From positions 434,001 through 498,000 of the forward strand of contig UBTF01000003.1 of the NCBI GenBank assembly GCA_900468285.1: DNA of 64,000 nt, read 5' to 3'. The notes below the pieces were generated by a model. The model had not been told where the DNA came from. It saw only the letters and a list, made by a program, of their open reading frames with translations, and did not search any database. The number at the start of each line of letters is the position of its first letter. The stretch's first letter is position 1. Shown piece by piece: positions 37,471-46,422 of this stretch. The stretch comes from Hyphomicrobiales bacterium (GTDB lineage Bacteria; Pseudomonadota; Alphaproteobacteria; Rhizobiales; Rhizobiaceae). The translations under genes and the position numbers were made by a program.

Positions 37471-38207
37471 CCAACAGACCGCCAGAAACCGGACCATTTT
37501 TTGCCAGAGATCGCAGCATTCACCCGCCAGCCTATGCCCCGGCGTATAAAACCTCGATTCTGCGGTCGCCGCAGCGGGCGCTGATCTCGCTGGAAGGTAC
37601 GAAGAGCGAAATTACCGGCCCAGTCTTCGGCCACAATATGCTCAATCCCTTGGATAACGACCTTATCCTCAATTACGCCCGTCCGGGTGAAATGCCGATC
37701 GGACCCAGAATCCTCGTACACGGACGTGTTCTGGATGAACGGGGCAGGGGCGTCGATGGGGCGCTGGTCGAGTTCTGGCAGGCGAATGCCGGCGGACGCT
37801 ACCGTCACAAAAAGGAAACCTATCTGGCTGCCGTCGATCCGAATTTCGGTGGCGTAGGTCGAACGATCACCGATGCCGATGGCAATTACTGGTTCAAGAC
37901 GATTTTGCCTGGTGCCTATCCATGGCCCAATGGTGTCAATGACTGGCGCCCGGCGCATATTCACTTTTCCATTTTCGGTCACGGTTTTGCCCAGCGTCTG
38001 ATCACGCAGATGTATTTCGAGGGTGACCCGATGATCTGGCAGTGTCCAATTGTGAAAACGATCCCGGACAAGGCGGCCATTGAGCGGCTGGTCGCTGCTC
38101 TCGACATGAACGCGGCGCTTCCGATGGACATGCGCGCCTACAAATTCGACATTGTTCTGAGAGGACGCCGTTCCACCCTGTTTGAAAATCGCATGGAGGG
38201 CAACTGA
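37467..38207 (+). CDS. pcaH: Protocatechuate 3,4-dioxygenase beta subunit
   Basis: 246 residues, ATGA overlap with pcaC. The non-haem Fe(III) ligands of the catalytic subunit are visible: Tyr in [17 protein letters not shown], then [25 protein letters not shown] with Tyr and the two His. It cleaves protocatechuate between its hydroxyls to 3-carboxy-cis,cis-muconate, as an oligomer with PcaG. Confidence 0.95.
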   Translation: MTNRPPETGPFFARDRSIHPPAYAPAYKTSILRSPQRALISLEGTKSEITGPVFGHNMLNPLDNDLILNYARPGEMPIGPRILVHGRVLDERGRGVDGALVEFWQANAGGRYRHKKETYLAAVDPNFGGVGRTITDADGNYWFKTILPGAYPWPNGVNDWRPAHIHFSIFGHGFAQRLITQMYFEGDPMIWQCPIVKTIPDKAAIERLVAALDMNAALPMDMRAYKFDIVLRGRRSTLFENRMEGN

Positions 38208-38208
38208 G

Positions 38209-38829
38209 ATGGTTCAACCGCTTCACTACCTTAAGGAAAGCGCTTCCCAGACCGCTGGTCCCTATGTCCACATCGGTTGCACGCCGAATTTTGTGGGTAT
38301 CGAAGGCATCTTCTCGGAGGATCTGGGTTCCGGCGCGCTCTACAATGCCAATGCAAAGGGCGAGCGTATCTCCATCCGTGGCACCGTTTACGATGGCGGC
38401 GGCAATCCTCTCAAGGACGCTTTGATCGAAATCTGGCAAGCGGACGCGCAGGGTCTTTACAACAGCCCTAGCGAAACGCGCGGCGCTGCCGATCCAAATT
38501 TCAGGGGCTGGGGCCGCTCGCCGGGCAACATGGATACCGGTGAGTTCATCTTCGAGACGATCAAGCCTGGAAAAGTGCCGTTCAATAATGGCGAGTGGAT
38601 GGCTCCGCACATCACCTTCTGGGTCGTGGCACGTGGCATCAATATCGGCCTTCAGACCCGCATGTATTTTCCGGAAGAGGCAGACGCCAATGCTGTCGAT
38701 CCGGTTCTGGCCCGGGTGGAACATAAACCAAGGCTTGCAACCTTGATCGCGAAGAAGGAAGAAGGAAACATCTATCGCTTCGACATCCATCTTCAGGGTG
38801 ATGCCGAAACAGTCTTCTTCGATATTTGA
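38209..38829 (+). CDS. pcaG: Protocatechuate 3,4-dioxygenase alpha subunit
   Basis: 206 residues from the ATG at 38209, 1 base after the pcaH stop, with GGAGGG upstream. Shares the intradiol fold (ISIRGTVYDGGGNPLKDALIEIWQADAQGLYNSP) but lacks the full Fe ligand set, as expected of the structural alpha subunit. C-terminal YRFDIHLQGDAETVFFDI is typical. Confidence 0.95.
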   Translation: MVQPLHYLKESASQTAGPYVHIGCTPNFVGIEGIFSEDLGSGALYNANAKGERISIRGTVYDGGGNPLKDALIEIWQADAQGLYNSPSETRGAADPNFRGWGRSPGNMDTGEFIFETIKPGKVPFNNGEWMAPHITFWVVARGINIGLQTRMYFPEEADANAVDPVLARVEHKPRLATLIAKKEEGNIYRFDIHLQGDAETVFFDI

Positions 38830-38836
38830 GATCAAA

Positions 38837-39889
38837 ATGAGCTTTTCCCCTTTTGAACATCCGGTGCTGGGCGGCCTTTTCGGTGATGCGGAGATCGCAG
38901 AACTGTTCTCTGCAGAGGCCGACGTTGCGGCAATGCTGCGGTTTGAAACCGCACTTGCCGCCGCGCAGGCGTCAGCCGGCATCATTTCAGAAGGGGAGGC
39001 GGCCAGTATTTCTCAAGGACTGGCCAAGATTGATATCGATTACGCCGCGTTGCGAAATGGCGTAGCGAAAGATGGTGTCGTCATTCCCGAGCTTGTTCGC
39101 CAATTGCGGGCAGCCGTCGAAAAAACTGTCGCATCAAAGGTGCATTTCGGCGCAACCAGTCAGGATGTCATCGATACGAGCCTGATGCTGCGCCTCAAGG
39201 CTGCCGCGTTCATCCTCGGCACACGGCTGTCGTCCTGCATCGCCGGCATGGAGGGGCTGATCAAACGCGACGGCTCAAAGCCCTTGATGGGCTATACAAG
39301 AATGCAGGCAGCAATACCGATTACGGTTGCGGACAGGGTCGTCAGCTGGCAGGCGCCGCTGTGCCGACATGAAGAGCGGCTGCATCTTCTCCTGGAAAAG
39401 AACTTCGCAATCCAGCTGGGTGGCGCTGCAGGAACACTGGATTCCCTGGGTGATAAAGCCGCAGATGTTCGCGCGGAACTCGCCAGAAGGCTTGACCTGG
39501 CAGAAAGCGTCCAGTGGCATTGCCAGCGCGACGGCATTGCTGATTTCGCCCATTTTCTGACGCTTGTTACCGGCACGCTTGGCAAGTTCGGTCAGGACAT
39601 TGCGCTTCTTGCTCAAACCGGCTCCGGCATTCGCCTTTCGGGCGGTGGTGGTTCGTCGGCCATGCCGCACAAGCAAAATCCTGTCGTGGCCGAAACCCTG
39701 GTGGCGCTTGCTCGCTTCAACGCGGTGCAGGTTTCTGCAATACATCAAGCCATGGTGCATGAGCAGGAAAGATCCGGTGCGGCGTGGATGCTGGAATGGC
39801 TGGTCCTTCCGCAAATGGTGGCCGCTACGGGTAGCGCGCTTCTGTCGGCCGAGCGCCTCATATTGCAGATCGAAGCCCTGGGCAGCTGA
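38837..39889 (+). CDS. pcaB: 3-carboxy-cis,cis-muconate cycloisomerase
   Basis: 350 residues from the ATG at 38837. Fumarase/aspartase superfamily: KVHFGATSQDVIDTSLMLRL and the signature GGGGSSAMPHKQNPVVAETL. It cyclises 3-carboxy-cis,cis-muconate to 4-carboxymuconolactone. Length matches the shorter alphaproteobacterial form; Pseudomonas PcaB is about 100 residues longer at the C-terminus. Last gene of the pcaDCHGB operon. Confidence 0.93.
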   Translation: MSFSPFEHPVLGGLFGDAEIAELFSAEADVAAMLRFETALAAAQASAGIISEGEAASISQGLAKIDIDYAALRNGVAKDGVVIPELVRQLRAAVEKTVASKVHFGATSQDVIDTSLMLRLKAAAFILGTRLSSCIAGMEGLIKRDGSKPLMGYTRMQAAIPITVADRVVSWQAPLCRHEERLHLLLEKNFAIQLGGAAGTLDSLGDKAADVRAELARRLDLAESVQWHCQRDGIADFAHFLTLVTGTLGKFGQDIALLAQTGSGIRLSGGGGSSAMPHKQNPVVAETLVALARFNAVQVSAIHQAMVHEQERSGAAWMLEWLVLPQMVAATGSALLSAERLILQIEALGS

Positions 39890-40103
39890 TCGGCTTCCTC
39901 CCACATCTGCAGATTTTTTAGGAACCATTCTCCAAAGGGCACGTTCATTTGGCAGGAGAGCCACCGTGTCAAACGGACATGATGGCGCTGGAGAACATCA
40001 GGATTTTTCCGTTTTCTTCTGATGGCCAACGAAATGGCAGACGAGCTTCTTACCCATCCGGTGCGCTCTCCGACACAAGTTCCTTCCGCCCAAGGAGACC
40101 ACG

Positions 40104-40325
40104 ATGGAAAAGACCGAAACGCGCAAGCTTGCGGAAGAATATATGCTGCTTGGCGGTACGCGTCAGGTGATGATCGACGATAACAAGACCTTCATCCGCC
40201 AATATGAGAACGAACCCGATGAAGCTGAGCGCTTCTGGCAGGAACGTATAGCCAGCCTTGAGCAGGCACGCAGGGAGGATGTCGAATTCTTCCTTCCATC
40301 CGTCAATTCAGACGAAGCGAACTGA
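40104..40325 (+). CDS. Small acidic protein of unknown function
   Basis: 73 residues, with AAGGAG 8 bases before the ATG. Highly charged and predicted helical (TRKLAEEYMLLGG; NEPDEAERFWQERIASLEQARREDVEFF), with no Cys, signal or membrane segment. It lies 31 bases upstream of the PfpI gene and is probably cotranscribed with it. I do not recognise a family. The strong ribosome site and biased codon use support it as real. The 214 bases before it hold no convincing gene. Confidence 0.6.
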   Translation: MEKTETRKLAEEYMLLGGTRQVMIDDNKTFIRQYENEPDEAERFWQERIASLEQARREDVEFFLPSVNSDEAN

Positions 40326-40356
40326 TATTCCAGACAATCAAGCAAAGGAGAAAGCC

Positions 40357-40917
40357 ATGACAGCTATCAACGCTGCTAAAATCGTGATTCTTGCAACAGA
40401 CGGTTACGAACGTTCCGAACTTCGGATGCCCTACGAGGAACTGAAGAAGAAGGGCGCTGACGTAAAGATCGCGTCGCTCGAAAACGGCGAAATCAAGAGC
40501 TGGGACGAGAAGGACTGGGGCGACAGCATTAAGGTCGATATGTTGGCAAAGGACGTCAACATCGAAGATTTCGATGCCCTGGTGCTTCCCGGCGGCCAGA
40601 TCAACCCCGACGTTTTGCGTGCCAGCGATGACGCCATGCGTGTCGTTCGCCAATTCGTCAAATCCGGCAAGGTCGTCGCAGCCATCTGCCACGCACCCTG
40701 GTTGCTGATCGAAGCTGATGCCGTCAAGGGCCGTCAGGTCACATCCTACGGCTCCATCAAGACTGACGTCATGAATGCCGGCGGTCTGTGGAAGGACGAG
40801 AAGGTGGTTACCGACAAGGGCATCATCACTTCGCGCTCGCCAGACGACCTTGATGCATTCGTTGCCAAGATTGTCGAAGAGGTTGAAGAGGGCCGCCACG
40901 AGCGCCACGCAGCCTGA
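40357..40917 (+). CDS. PfpI/DJ-1 superfamily protein (protease I / deglycase type)
   Basis: 186 residues from the ATG at 40357 with AAGGAG upstream. PfpI features: KIVILATDGYERSELRMPYEELKKKG, ALVLPGGQINPDVLR, and the nucleophile elbow AAICHAPWLLIEA with Cys near residue 107 next to His. From family knowledge it is a stress protein: protein/nucleotide deglycase or chaperone, often annotated protease I. It ends 7 bases before an ATA microsatellite and a terminator. Confidence 0.88.
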   Translation: MTAINAAKIVILATDGYERSELRMPYEELKKKGADVKIASLENGEIKSWDEKDWGDSIKVDMLAKDVNIEDFDALVLPGGQINPDVLRASDDAMRVVRQFVKSGKVVAAICHAPWLLIEADAVKGRQVTSYGSIKTDVMNAGGLWKDEKVVTDKGIITSRSPDDLDAFVAKIVEEVEEGRHERHAA

Positions 40918-40923
40918 TCCGGC

Positions 40924-40948
40924 ATAATAATAATAATAATAATAATAA
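40924..40948. repeat. ATA trinucleotide microsatellite, eight units
   Basis: Eight uninterrupted ATA units plus one A lie between the PfpI stop and the terminator stem. Unusual in this GC-rich sequence and a candidate for length variation between strains. Confidence 0.95.
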
Positions 40949-40949
40949 G

Positions 40950-40978
40950 AAAGGCCGCCATTATTTGGCGGCCTTTTT
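40950..40978. terminator. Bidirectional intrinsic terminator
   Basis: AAAGGCCGCC, loop ATTATTT, GGCGGCCTTT followed by TT on the plus strand; the minus strand continues TTTCTTATTATT. It serves the convergent PfpI and isovaleryl-CoA dehydrogenase genes. Confidence 0.9.
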
Positions 40979-40997
40979 CATGCGTTGGTGGGGGCCA

Positions 40998-42164
40998 TCA
41001 TGGTGCCTGTTGTTCCATGAGTTCGCGTCCGATCAGCATTCTGCGAATTTCCGATGTGCCCGCGCCAATCTCCATCAGCTTGGCGTCGCGGAACATTCGG
41101 CTGACAGGCGTTTCATTCATAAACCCCGTTCCACCCATGGCCTGCACGGCCTGATGCGCGACGACCATCGCCTGTTCCGATGCGTAGAGTACGCAGGCTG
41201 CGGCATCCTGTCTGGTTACCCTGCCTGCGTCGCAGGCGCGGGCGACTTCATACATATAGGCACGCGCAGTGTTGAGCGCGGTATACATGTCCGCGATTTT
41301 GCCCTGCATGAGCTGAAAACTGCCGATGCTCTGCCCAAACTGTTTCCTGCTCTTAAGATAGGGCATGATTTCGTCCAGACAGGCCGCCATGATCCCAGTG
41401 CCGATGCCGGACAGAACGACGCGCTCGTAATCCAGCCCTGACATCAAGACGCGAACGCCCTTGCCCTCTTGGCCAAGGACATTTTCGATGGGGACTTCGA
41501 CATTGTCGAAAATAAGCTCGGCGGTATTCGACCCGCGCATTCCAAGCTTGTCGAAATGCGGGCTGGTCGAGAAACCCTTCATGGTCTTTTCGACGATGAA
41601 GGCGGTGATGCCGCGGCTGCCTGCGCCGGGGTCTGTTTTTGCGTAGACCACCAGCGTGTCGGCATCTGGCCCGTTTGTAATCCAGTATTTCGTCCCATTC
41701 AGCCGGAAATGATCCCCGTGTTTCTCGGCGCGCAAAGCCATTGAAACCACGTCGGAGCCCGAACCCGCTTCCGACATTGCCAAAGCACCCACATGAGCGC
41801 CGGAAACCAGCTTCGGAAGATATCGTTGCCTCTGGTCGTCGTTACCGTTGAGTTTGATCTGGTTGACGCAAAGATTTGAGTGCGCGCCATAACTCAGGCT
41901 TACCGATGCCGAGGCGCGGGCAATCTCTTCGACAGCGACCGTGTGGGCCAGATATCCCATGTCAGCTCCGCCATAGGCCTCCGGCACCGTTATTCCCAAA
42001 AGCCCGAGTTCGCCCATCTCTTCCCAAAGCTCGTGCGGGAAGAGATTTGCCTTGTCTATGCCAGCCGCAAGTGGCTTGACGCGGTCCTGCGCGAAGCGGT
42101 GCACCACATCGCGCAGTGCGCCGATGTCTTCACCCAAGTCAAAGCTCATCGCGTTGACGAACAT
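40998..42164 (-). CDS. Isovaleryl-CoA dehydrogenase-type acyl-CoA dehydrogenase
   Basis: 388 residues, ATG at 42164 with GGGAGGAA 8 bases upstream. [16 protein letters not shown] and [25 protein letters not shown] are the FAD/substrate signatures. [11 protein letters not shown] carries the Glu at the position used as base by isovaleryl-CoA dehydrogenases, and the C-terminal [27 protein letters not shown] is typical. It should convert isovaleryl-CoA to 3-methylcrotonyl-CoA in leucine breakdown. No methylcrotonyl-CoA carboxylase genes are adjacent within the window, where they commonly follow. Confidence 0.85.
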   Translation of the reverse strand: MFVNAMSFDLGEDIGALRDVVHRFAQDRVKPLAAGIDKANLFPHELWEEMGELGLLGITVPEAYGGADMGYLAHTVAVEEIARASASVSLSYGAHSNLCVNQIKLNGNDDQRQRYLPKLVSGAHVGALAMSEAGSGSDVVSMALRAEKHGDHFRLNGTKYWITNGPDADTLVVYAKTDPGAGSRGITAFIVEKTMKGFSTSPHFDKLGMRGSNTAELIFDNVEVPIENVLGQEGKGVRVLMSGLDYERVVLSGIGTGIMAACLDEIMPYLKSRKQFGQSIGSFQLMQGKIADMYTALNTARAYMYEVARACDAGRVTRQDAAACVLYASEQAMVVAHQAVQAMGGTGFMNETPVSRMFRDAKLMEIGAGTSEIRRMLIGRELMEQQAP

Positions 42165-42941
42165 GCATAGTTCCTCCCAGTTTATCGAGCCTGCCGATCA
42201 CTCTCCCCAGTGATCGAAAGGCCAGTCGTTGGCGGCAGCGCTCCTGCGGTCCGCCTGCTCTATGCTATCCGAAGTGAGTATGAGCTCGAGGTGCCCATTT
42301 GTCGCCACCGCCGGGATATATCTAGCGTCAGAGCTTACGCGGAATCACGCAAACGTCACTGTTTGAATCGATTATATTCGCCTATCAGAATTCGTTGAAC
42401 ATAATTGAGAGCTATGCAAAAGCGTTTTGCCACTATTTCGCCTTATTTGCGTCACGATTGCGTCCATTTTCTCCCGTCAATCGACCTAATTTACAGACGA
42501 GATTAATTTTTCTTCATAAAAATACAGACATTCCTTGTCATTTTGAGTGTGCGTCGCCGCAATTTTATTGCGGTGCACAATGGTCCAATATGCTTAAAAT
42601 GCGTCCCTTATGTCGCCTTCGCACTGCAAATATGCATGGCTCTATAGAATGCTATAAGATTAAATGAGTTTTAATTGAGCATCGAATACATGCCAGAACC
42701 TAAACAAGGTGTGAGGGTTTCGCTGGCGCCACGGTGTTGTTCTTCAGTAGATCGGTTTTTATACTGAATTCACTTCTTTTGTGAGTATTTCTGGTTGCCT
42801 CACCCAAAAGAACTAAGGCGGCACGCCTCACAAAAAATTCAAAAGCACCAAATTGTCGTCACAGCATTGCTATCTGATGATACTCGAAATGACGCGCCCA
42901 ACGGGTACCGACCATCGCAAAACATAAATGGAGTCCTCTCT
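42165..42941. other. Long AT-rich non-coding region upstream of exoY
   Basis: About 777 bases without a convincing gene, with a noticeable drop in GC between 42390 and 42800. It must hold the promoter of the isovaleryl-CoA dehydrogenase gene and the exoY promoter and leader. Short frames present lack ribosome sites and normal codon use. No exoX-like small gene was recognised. Confidence 0.6.
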
Positions 42942-43622
42942 ATGAAGTCCGCGACTCGATCGGCTGTTTCGCCGCTTAGTAGCTCAGATGAATTCGATGT
43001 GAGCTTTCCGATCGGAGGAATCGCTAAACGCAGCTTTGACGTTTCGTCAGCACTGCTAGCACTCCTCGTACTTAGCCCGATCTTCTTGATGATCATGGCT
43101 TTGGTTAAATTCACCGACCGCGGTCCGGCCTTCTATGGTCATCGCCGCGTCGGGCATAACGGACGTATGTTCCATTGCCTCAAGTTCCGCACCATGGTGA
43201 TGAACGGCGATGAAGTCCTGCGACACTATCTTGCTGCCAATCCAGAAGCAGCGGAAGAGTGGAAGACGACACGCAAGCTCAAGAACGATCCTCGGGTAAC
43301 ATCGATCGGATCTGTCTTGCGCAAGCTGAGCCTGGACGAGCTGCCACAGCTCATCAACATCATTCGTGGTGAGATGAGTGTCGTGGGCCCTCGTCCTGTT
43401 GTTGATGAAGAGCTGAACTATTACGAAAGTGCAGCTTCTTATTATCTCAGCACCCGTCCGGGCCTGACCGGCCTGTGGCAGATCAGTGGTCGTAACGACG
43501 TGTCCTACAAGGAACGCGTGGACTTCGATACGCAATATGTGCGCAACTGGTCCATGATGCAGGACGTGTCCATCATCGTTAAAACCATTCCGGCTGTGTG
43601 CATGTCACGCGGCAGCTATTGA
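42942..43622 (+). CDS. exoY: Undecaprenyl-phosphate galactose phosphotransferase of succinoglycan synthesis
   Basis: 226 residues from the ATG at 42942 (GGAG 7 bases upstream). The start MKSATRSA, the IGGIAKRSFDV membrane-entry region, GHRRVGHNG, LKFRTM, LRKLSLDELPQLINIIRGEMSVVGPRPV and the C-terminal AVCMSRGSY closely follow Sinorhizobium ExoY as I recall it. It loads galactose-1-phosphate from UDP-galactose onto the lipid carrier, the first step of the repeat unit. In rhizobia this step is a control point (ExoX, ExoS/ChvI). Followed by exoF and exoQ. Confidence 0.92.
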   Translation: MKSATRSAVSPLSSSDEFDVSFPIGGIAKRSFDVSSALLALLVLSPIFLMIMALVKFTDRGPAFYGHRRVGHNGRMFHCLKFRTMVMNGDEVLRHYLAANPEAAEEWKTTRKLKNDPRVTSIGSVLRKLSLDELPQLINIIRGEMSVVGPRPVVDEELNYYESAASYYLSTRPGLTGLWQISGRNDVSYKERVDFDTQYVRNWSMMQDVSIIVKTIPAVCMSRGSY

Positions 43623-43686
43623 ACCAAATTCATAGTTCGGCGTTTTGTGGCATTAAGTTATTGCGGCCGCCATTGGGTGGCATTTG

Positions 43687-43709
43687 CGACCAGCCTTAAA
43701 AGCTGGTCG
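43687..43709 (+). other. Hairpin in the exoY-exoF intergenic mRNA
   Basis: CGACCAGC, loop CTTAAAA, GCTGGTCG: an 8-bp perfect stem 41 bases before the exoF start with no T-run. It may protect the exoY message or modulate exoF translation. Confidence 0.45.
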
Positions 43710-43749
43710 TAAACCGGCTGTAACGACAGCTGTAATTATGGAGTTCAAT

Positions 43750-45024
43750 ATGGTTGGCGTTGCCACCGGTTTTTCATTGAATCTTGCCCTGCGCAAAATT
43801 CCTGCGCTTGTTATCGCGGCCACGCTGGTCGCAACCTCACCCTTGAGTGCCTTTGCTCAGCAGGACAAGCAATACAGGCTGGGCACCGCTGACAAGCTGC
43901 GTATCCGTGTTGCAGAATGGCAGCCTGCAGATGACACCATCCGCAACTGGGAAGCCATCAACGGCGATTATTCTGTCGGCGCTTCCGGGTCCCTCTCGTT
44001 GCCTTTTATCGGCGAGCTCGATGTCGCTGGCAAAACGGCCGGTGAAGTCGGCTCTGAAATCGGCGCACAGCTTCAGAGCAAGTTTGCCCTTCGCAATCTT
44101 CCCTCAGCCTCCGTCGAGGTCTCACAATTCCGACCCGTCTTCCTGACCGGCGATGTCCAGACGCCGGGTGAATATCCCTATGCACCTAATCTCACGGTAT
44201 TGAAGGCAGTCAGCCTTTCTGGTGGCCTGCGCCGTTCCGAGGCTGGGCAGCGTTTTGCTCGCGATTTCATCAATGCCCGTGGCGACGCTGTTGTCTACGA
44301 CGACCAGCGCGGGCGTCTTCTTGCACGCCAAGCCCGTCTGCGCGCCGAGGTCAGGGGTGACAAGGAAATCACCAAGACACCTGAACTGGAAAAGATTCTC
44401 AACATTGATGCGCTTCTTGAGAGCGAAACTGCTCTCATGAAATCCCGGACGGAGCGCTATACGCTTCAGTTGAAAGCCTTGACGGATCTCCGGCAGCTTC
44501 TGGAAACGGAAGTCGAATCCCTTCAGAAAAAGGCCGAAACTCAAAACAGACAGTTGCAGCTGGCCAATGAGGACCGCGAAAAGGTCAACCGGCTGAATGA
44601 ACAGGGTCTCGCGCTCGCACAACGTCGGATTTCAGCCGAGGAACGTGCCGCAGAAGTGGAATCCACCCTTCTCGATATCGATACGTCGGCGCTGCGCGCC
44701 AAGCAGGATATCAACAAGGCGACCCAGGACGAAATCAACCTGCGCAACGATTGGGACGCCCAGCGTTCGAAGGAATTGCAGGACACCGAGGCCGAACTGC
44801 AGAAGCTGAACCTTCAGCTTGGCACCAGCCGGGAGCTGATGTCTGAAGCTCTGGCGCAATCTGCCGAGGCGCTCCGCTTCGACCCTTCGGGCAAGTCTGC
44901 CAGTATCAGCTATGTCATCGTGCGTGAAGAAGATGGCAAGGCGAAGGAAATCAAGGCTGATGAAAACACGCCGATTCAGCCTGGCGACGTAATCAAGGTG
45001 TCATCAGATGTTCTGATGCAGTGA
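43750..45024 (+). CDS. exoF: Outer-membrane polysaccharide export protein, ExoF type
   Basis: 424 residues from the ATG at 43750, which has GGAG 6 bases upstream; an in-frame ATG at 43738 lacks a site. Signal peptide to about residue 35 (SAFAQQ). Poly-export domain (YRLGTADKLRIRVAEWQP; VGASGSLSLPFIGELDVAGKTAGEV), a SLBB-like block (PVFLTGDVQTPGEYPYAPNLTVLKAVSLSGGL), then a long periplasmic coiled coil at about residues 190-380. The long coiled coil sets ExoF apart from Wza. It is needed for succinoglycan synthesis and export. Confidence 0.9.
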   Translation: MVGVATGFSLNLALRKIPALVIAATLVATSPLSAFAQQDKQYRLGTADKLRIRVAEWQPADDTIRNWEAINGDYSVGASGSLSLPFIGELDVAGKTAGEVGSEIGAQLQSKFALRNLPSASVEVSQFRPVFLTGDVQTPGEYPYAPNLTVLKAVSLSGGLRRSEAGQRFARDFINARGDAVVYDDQRGRLLARQARLRAEVRGDKEITKTPELEKILNIDALLESETALMKSRTERYTLQLKALTDLRQLLETEVESLQKKAETQNRQLQLANEDREKVNRLNEQGLALAQRRISAEERAAEVESTLLDIDTSALRAKQDINKATQDEINLRNDWDAQRSKELQDTEAELQKLNLQLGTSRELMSEALAQSAEALRFDPSGKSASISYVIVREEDGKAKEIKADENTPIQPGDVIKVSSDVLMQ

Positions 45025-45031
45025 GGCCAAG

Positions 45032-46303
45032 ATGCGGATTGCCAAATCGGCCTTGATAGATCCGGATAAAAACGGCCTTTACGGAACGGCGGCGGTCGCG
45101 CTGTCGTTCTTCGTCTTTGCCTATTCGTCCAAATTCGGTCAGGTTTCCATTCTTGCCTATTACGCCATGTGGTTTCCGCTTGTCGTGGTGGATTACCGTC
45201 GGGTACTTGGCAACTACGCCAGATATCTCTGGATTTTCGCTTTCGGCATTCTGGCCGTTCTGTCCAGTTTCTGGTCGGATGCCATGTCGGTTACAATGCG
45301 TGCGTCCATTCAGTACCTGACGCATATTGTTTGCGCCCTGATCGCCATGAGAGCTATCTCGATTACGACGCTCACACGTGGCGCGCTGATCGGCATCGTA
45401 CTGGTGCTTCTCTATTCCCTGCTTTTCGGACTTTACCTCTTTGACGCTTTGGACGGGACTGTCAGCTTTGTCGGCGCCTTCTCCTCCAAAAACCAGCTTG
45501 GCTTCTTTGCGTCACTGGGCGTGATCTTTGCAGTGTCGTCCGTGCTGGTGCTGCGCCAGCGCGACATTCTCTGGCTGGGCGTTGCGGGTGTCGCTGGTCT
45601 CATCTCGGCCTATTGCCTGCTGGCATCGCAATCGGCGACGTCGGTTATCACCACAGTTGCAGTGGTGGCCCTCATCATAGGCTTCATGCCCATGGGCATG
45701 TTGTCTCCTGCCAATCGCAAGATGATATTTCTGGCGCTCGTCGGAGTGGGGGCTCTTCTCGTTGTGGCGTCGCTGCAATTTGGTCTGCTCGATGCTGTGC
45801 TTGGCATATTTGGCAAGGATTCCACCCTGACAGGGCGTACCTATCTTTGGCAGCAGGGCATCGAAGCGGCCAAAGACGCGCCCATTCTCGGCGTAGGATA
45901 TCAAGGCTTCTGGGTCGTCGGCTTTTTTGATGCCGAACGCCTGTGGGATGATTTCTTCATCACCACTCGCAGCGGATTCCACTTCCACAATACCTATATC
46001 GAGACGGTGGTGGAGAACGGCTTTGTTGGACTGATACTGCTGTTGATCCTTCTGTATGGGACCCTCCTGGGGCATCTGCGATCCATTCTCGTTAAGAAGA
46101 ACGATCCTCAAGGATTGGTCCTCTTTGCTCTCTGCGCACTGTTTGTGGTGCGGTCTTTCGTTGAGATCGATGTTACATATCCCTATCAGGTCGGTACATT
46201 CCTCTTGTACTACGCAGCAGGCAAGCTGACCCTGCCGCGGAGGTCACCGGCAAGGGCAGGGCTATTATCGCAGGTCGAGATGCGGCCCGTGGCTGGGCCG
46301 TAA
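45032..46303 (+). CDS. exoQ: Exopolysaccharide polymerase/ligase membrane protein, ExoQ type
   Basis: 423 residues, about ten to eleven membrane segments, 7 bases after exoF. O-antigen ligase/Wzy features: FVGAFSSKNQLGFFASLG, GRTYLWQQGIEAAKDAPILGVGYQGFWVV and FHFHNTYIETVVENGFVGL, the latter in the large periplasmic loop. In Sinorhizobium ExoQ is required for high-molecular-weight succinoglycan. The remaining exo genes are not in this window. Confidence 0.9.
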   Translation: MRIAKSALIDPDKNGLYGTAAVALSFFVFAYSSKFGQVSILAYYAMWFPLVVVDYRRVLGNYARYLWIFAFGILAVLSSFWSDAMSVTMRASIQYLTHIVCALIAMRAISITTLTRGALIGIVLVLLYSLLFGLYLFDALDGTVSFVGAFSSKNQLGFFASLGVIFAVSSVLVLRQRDILWLGVAGVAGLISAYCLLASQSATSVITTVAVVALIIGFMPMGMLSPANRKMIFLALVGVGALLVVASLQFGLLDAVLGIFGKDSTLTGRTYLWQQGIEAAKDAPILGVGYQGFWVVGFFDAERLWDDFFITTRSGFHFHNTYIETVVENGFVGLILLLILLYGTLLGHLRSILVKKNDPQGLVLFALCALFVVRSFVEIDVTYPYQVGTFLLYYAAGKLTLPRRSPARAGLLSQVEMRPVAGP

Positions 46304-46365
46304 TTCCTCATTCAAGTTCCTCCACAGACTCTTCCATGACTCTTGTTGACTCTTTGTTGAAATTG

Positions 46366-46380
46366 GAACAAAAAGTGAAC
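46366..46380. promoter_or_regulatory. LexA (SOS) box upstream of imuA
   Basis: GAACAAAAAGTGAAC is an exact match to the alphaproteobacterial LexA motif GAAC-N7-GAAC. It lies 42 bases before the imuA ATG, next to TTGAAA and TTATAT elements that could form the promoter. Confidence 0.88.
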
Positions 46381-46422
46381 AGTTATATCTTTTAGCGTGA
46401 ATGTCTTGAAAAGTCTTGTGTC

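Noticed and set aside
39951..40100. Short frames between pcaB and the small acidic protein, including an 18-codon GTG frame with an AGGAG site at 39955-40022
   Set aside because: The frames are very short and overlap without conserved features; the ribosome-like AGGAG may be chance.
40924..40948. The ATA repeat as a possible CRISPR or phage attachment site
   Set aside because: It is a simple trinucleotide repeat with no spacers and no integrase nearby.
42395..42667. A 90-codon frame in the exoY upstream region
   Set aside because: No ribosome site, AT-rich atypical codon use and no recognisable motif.
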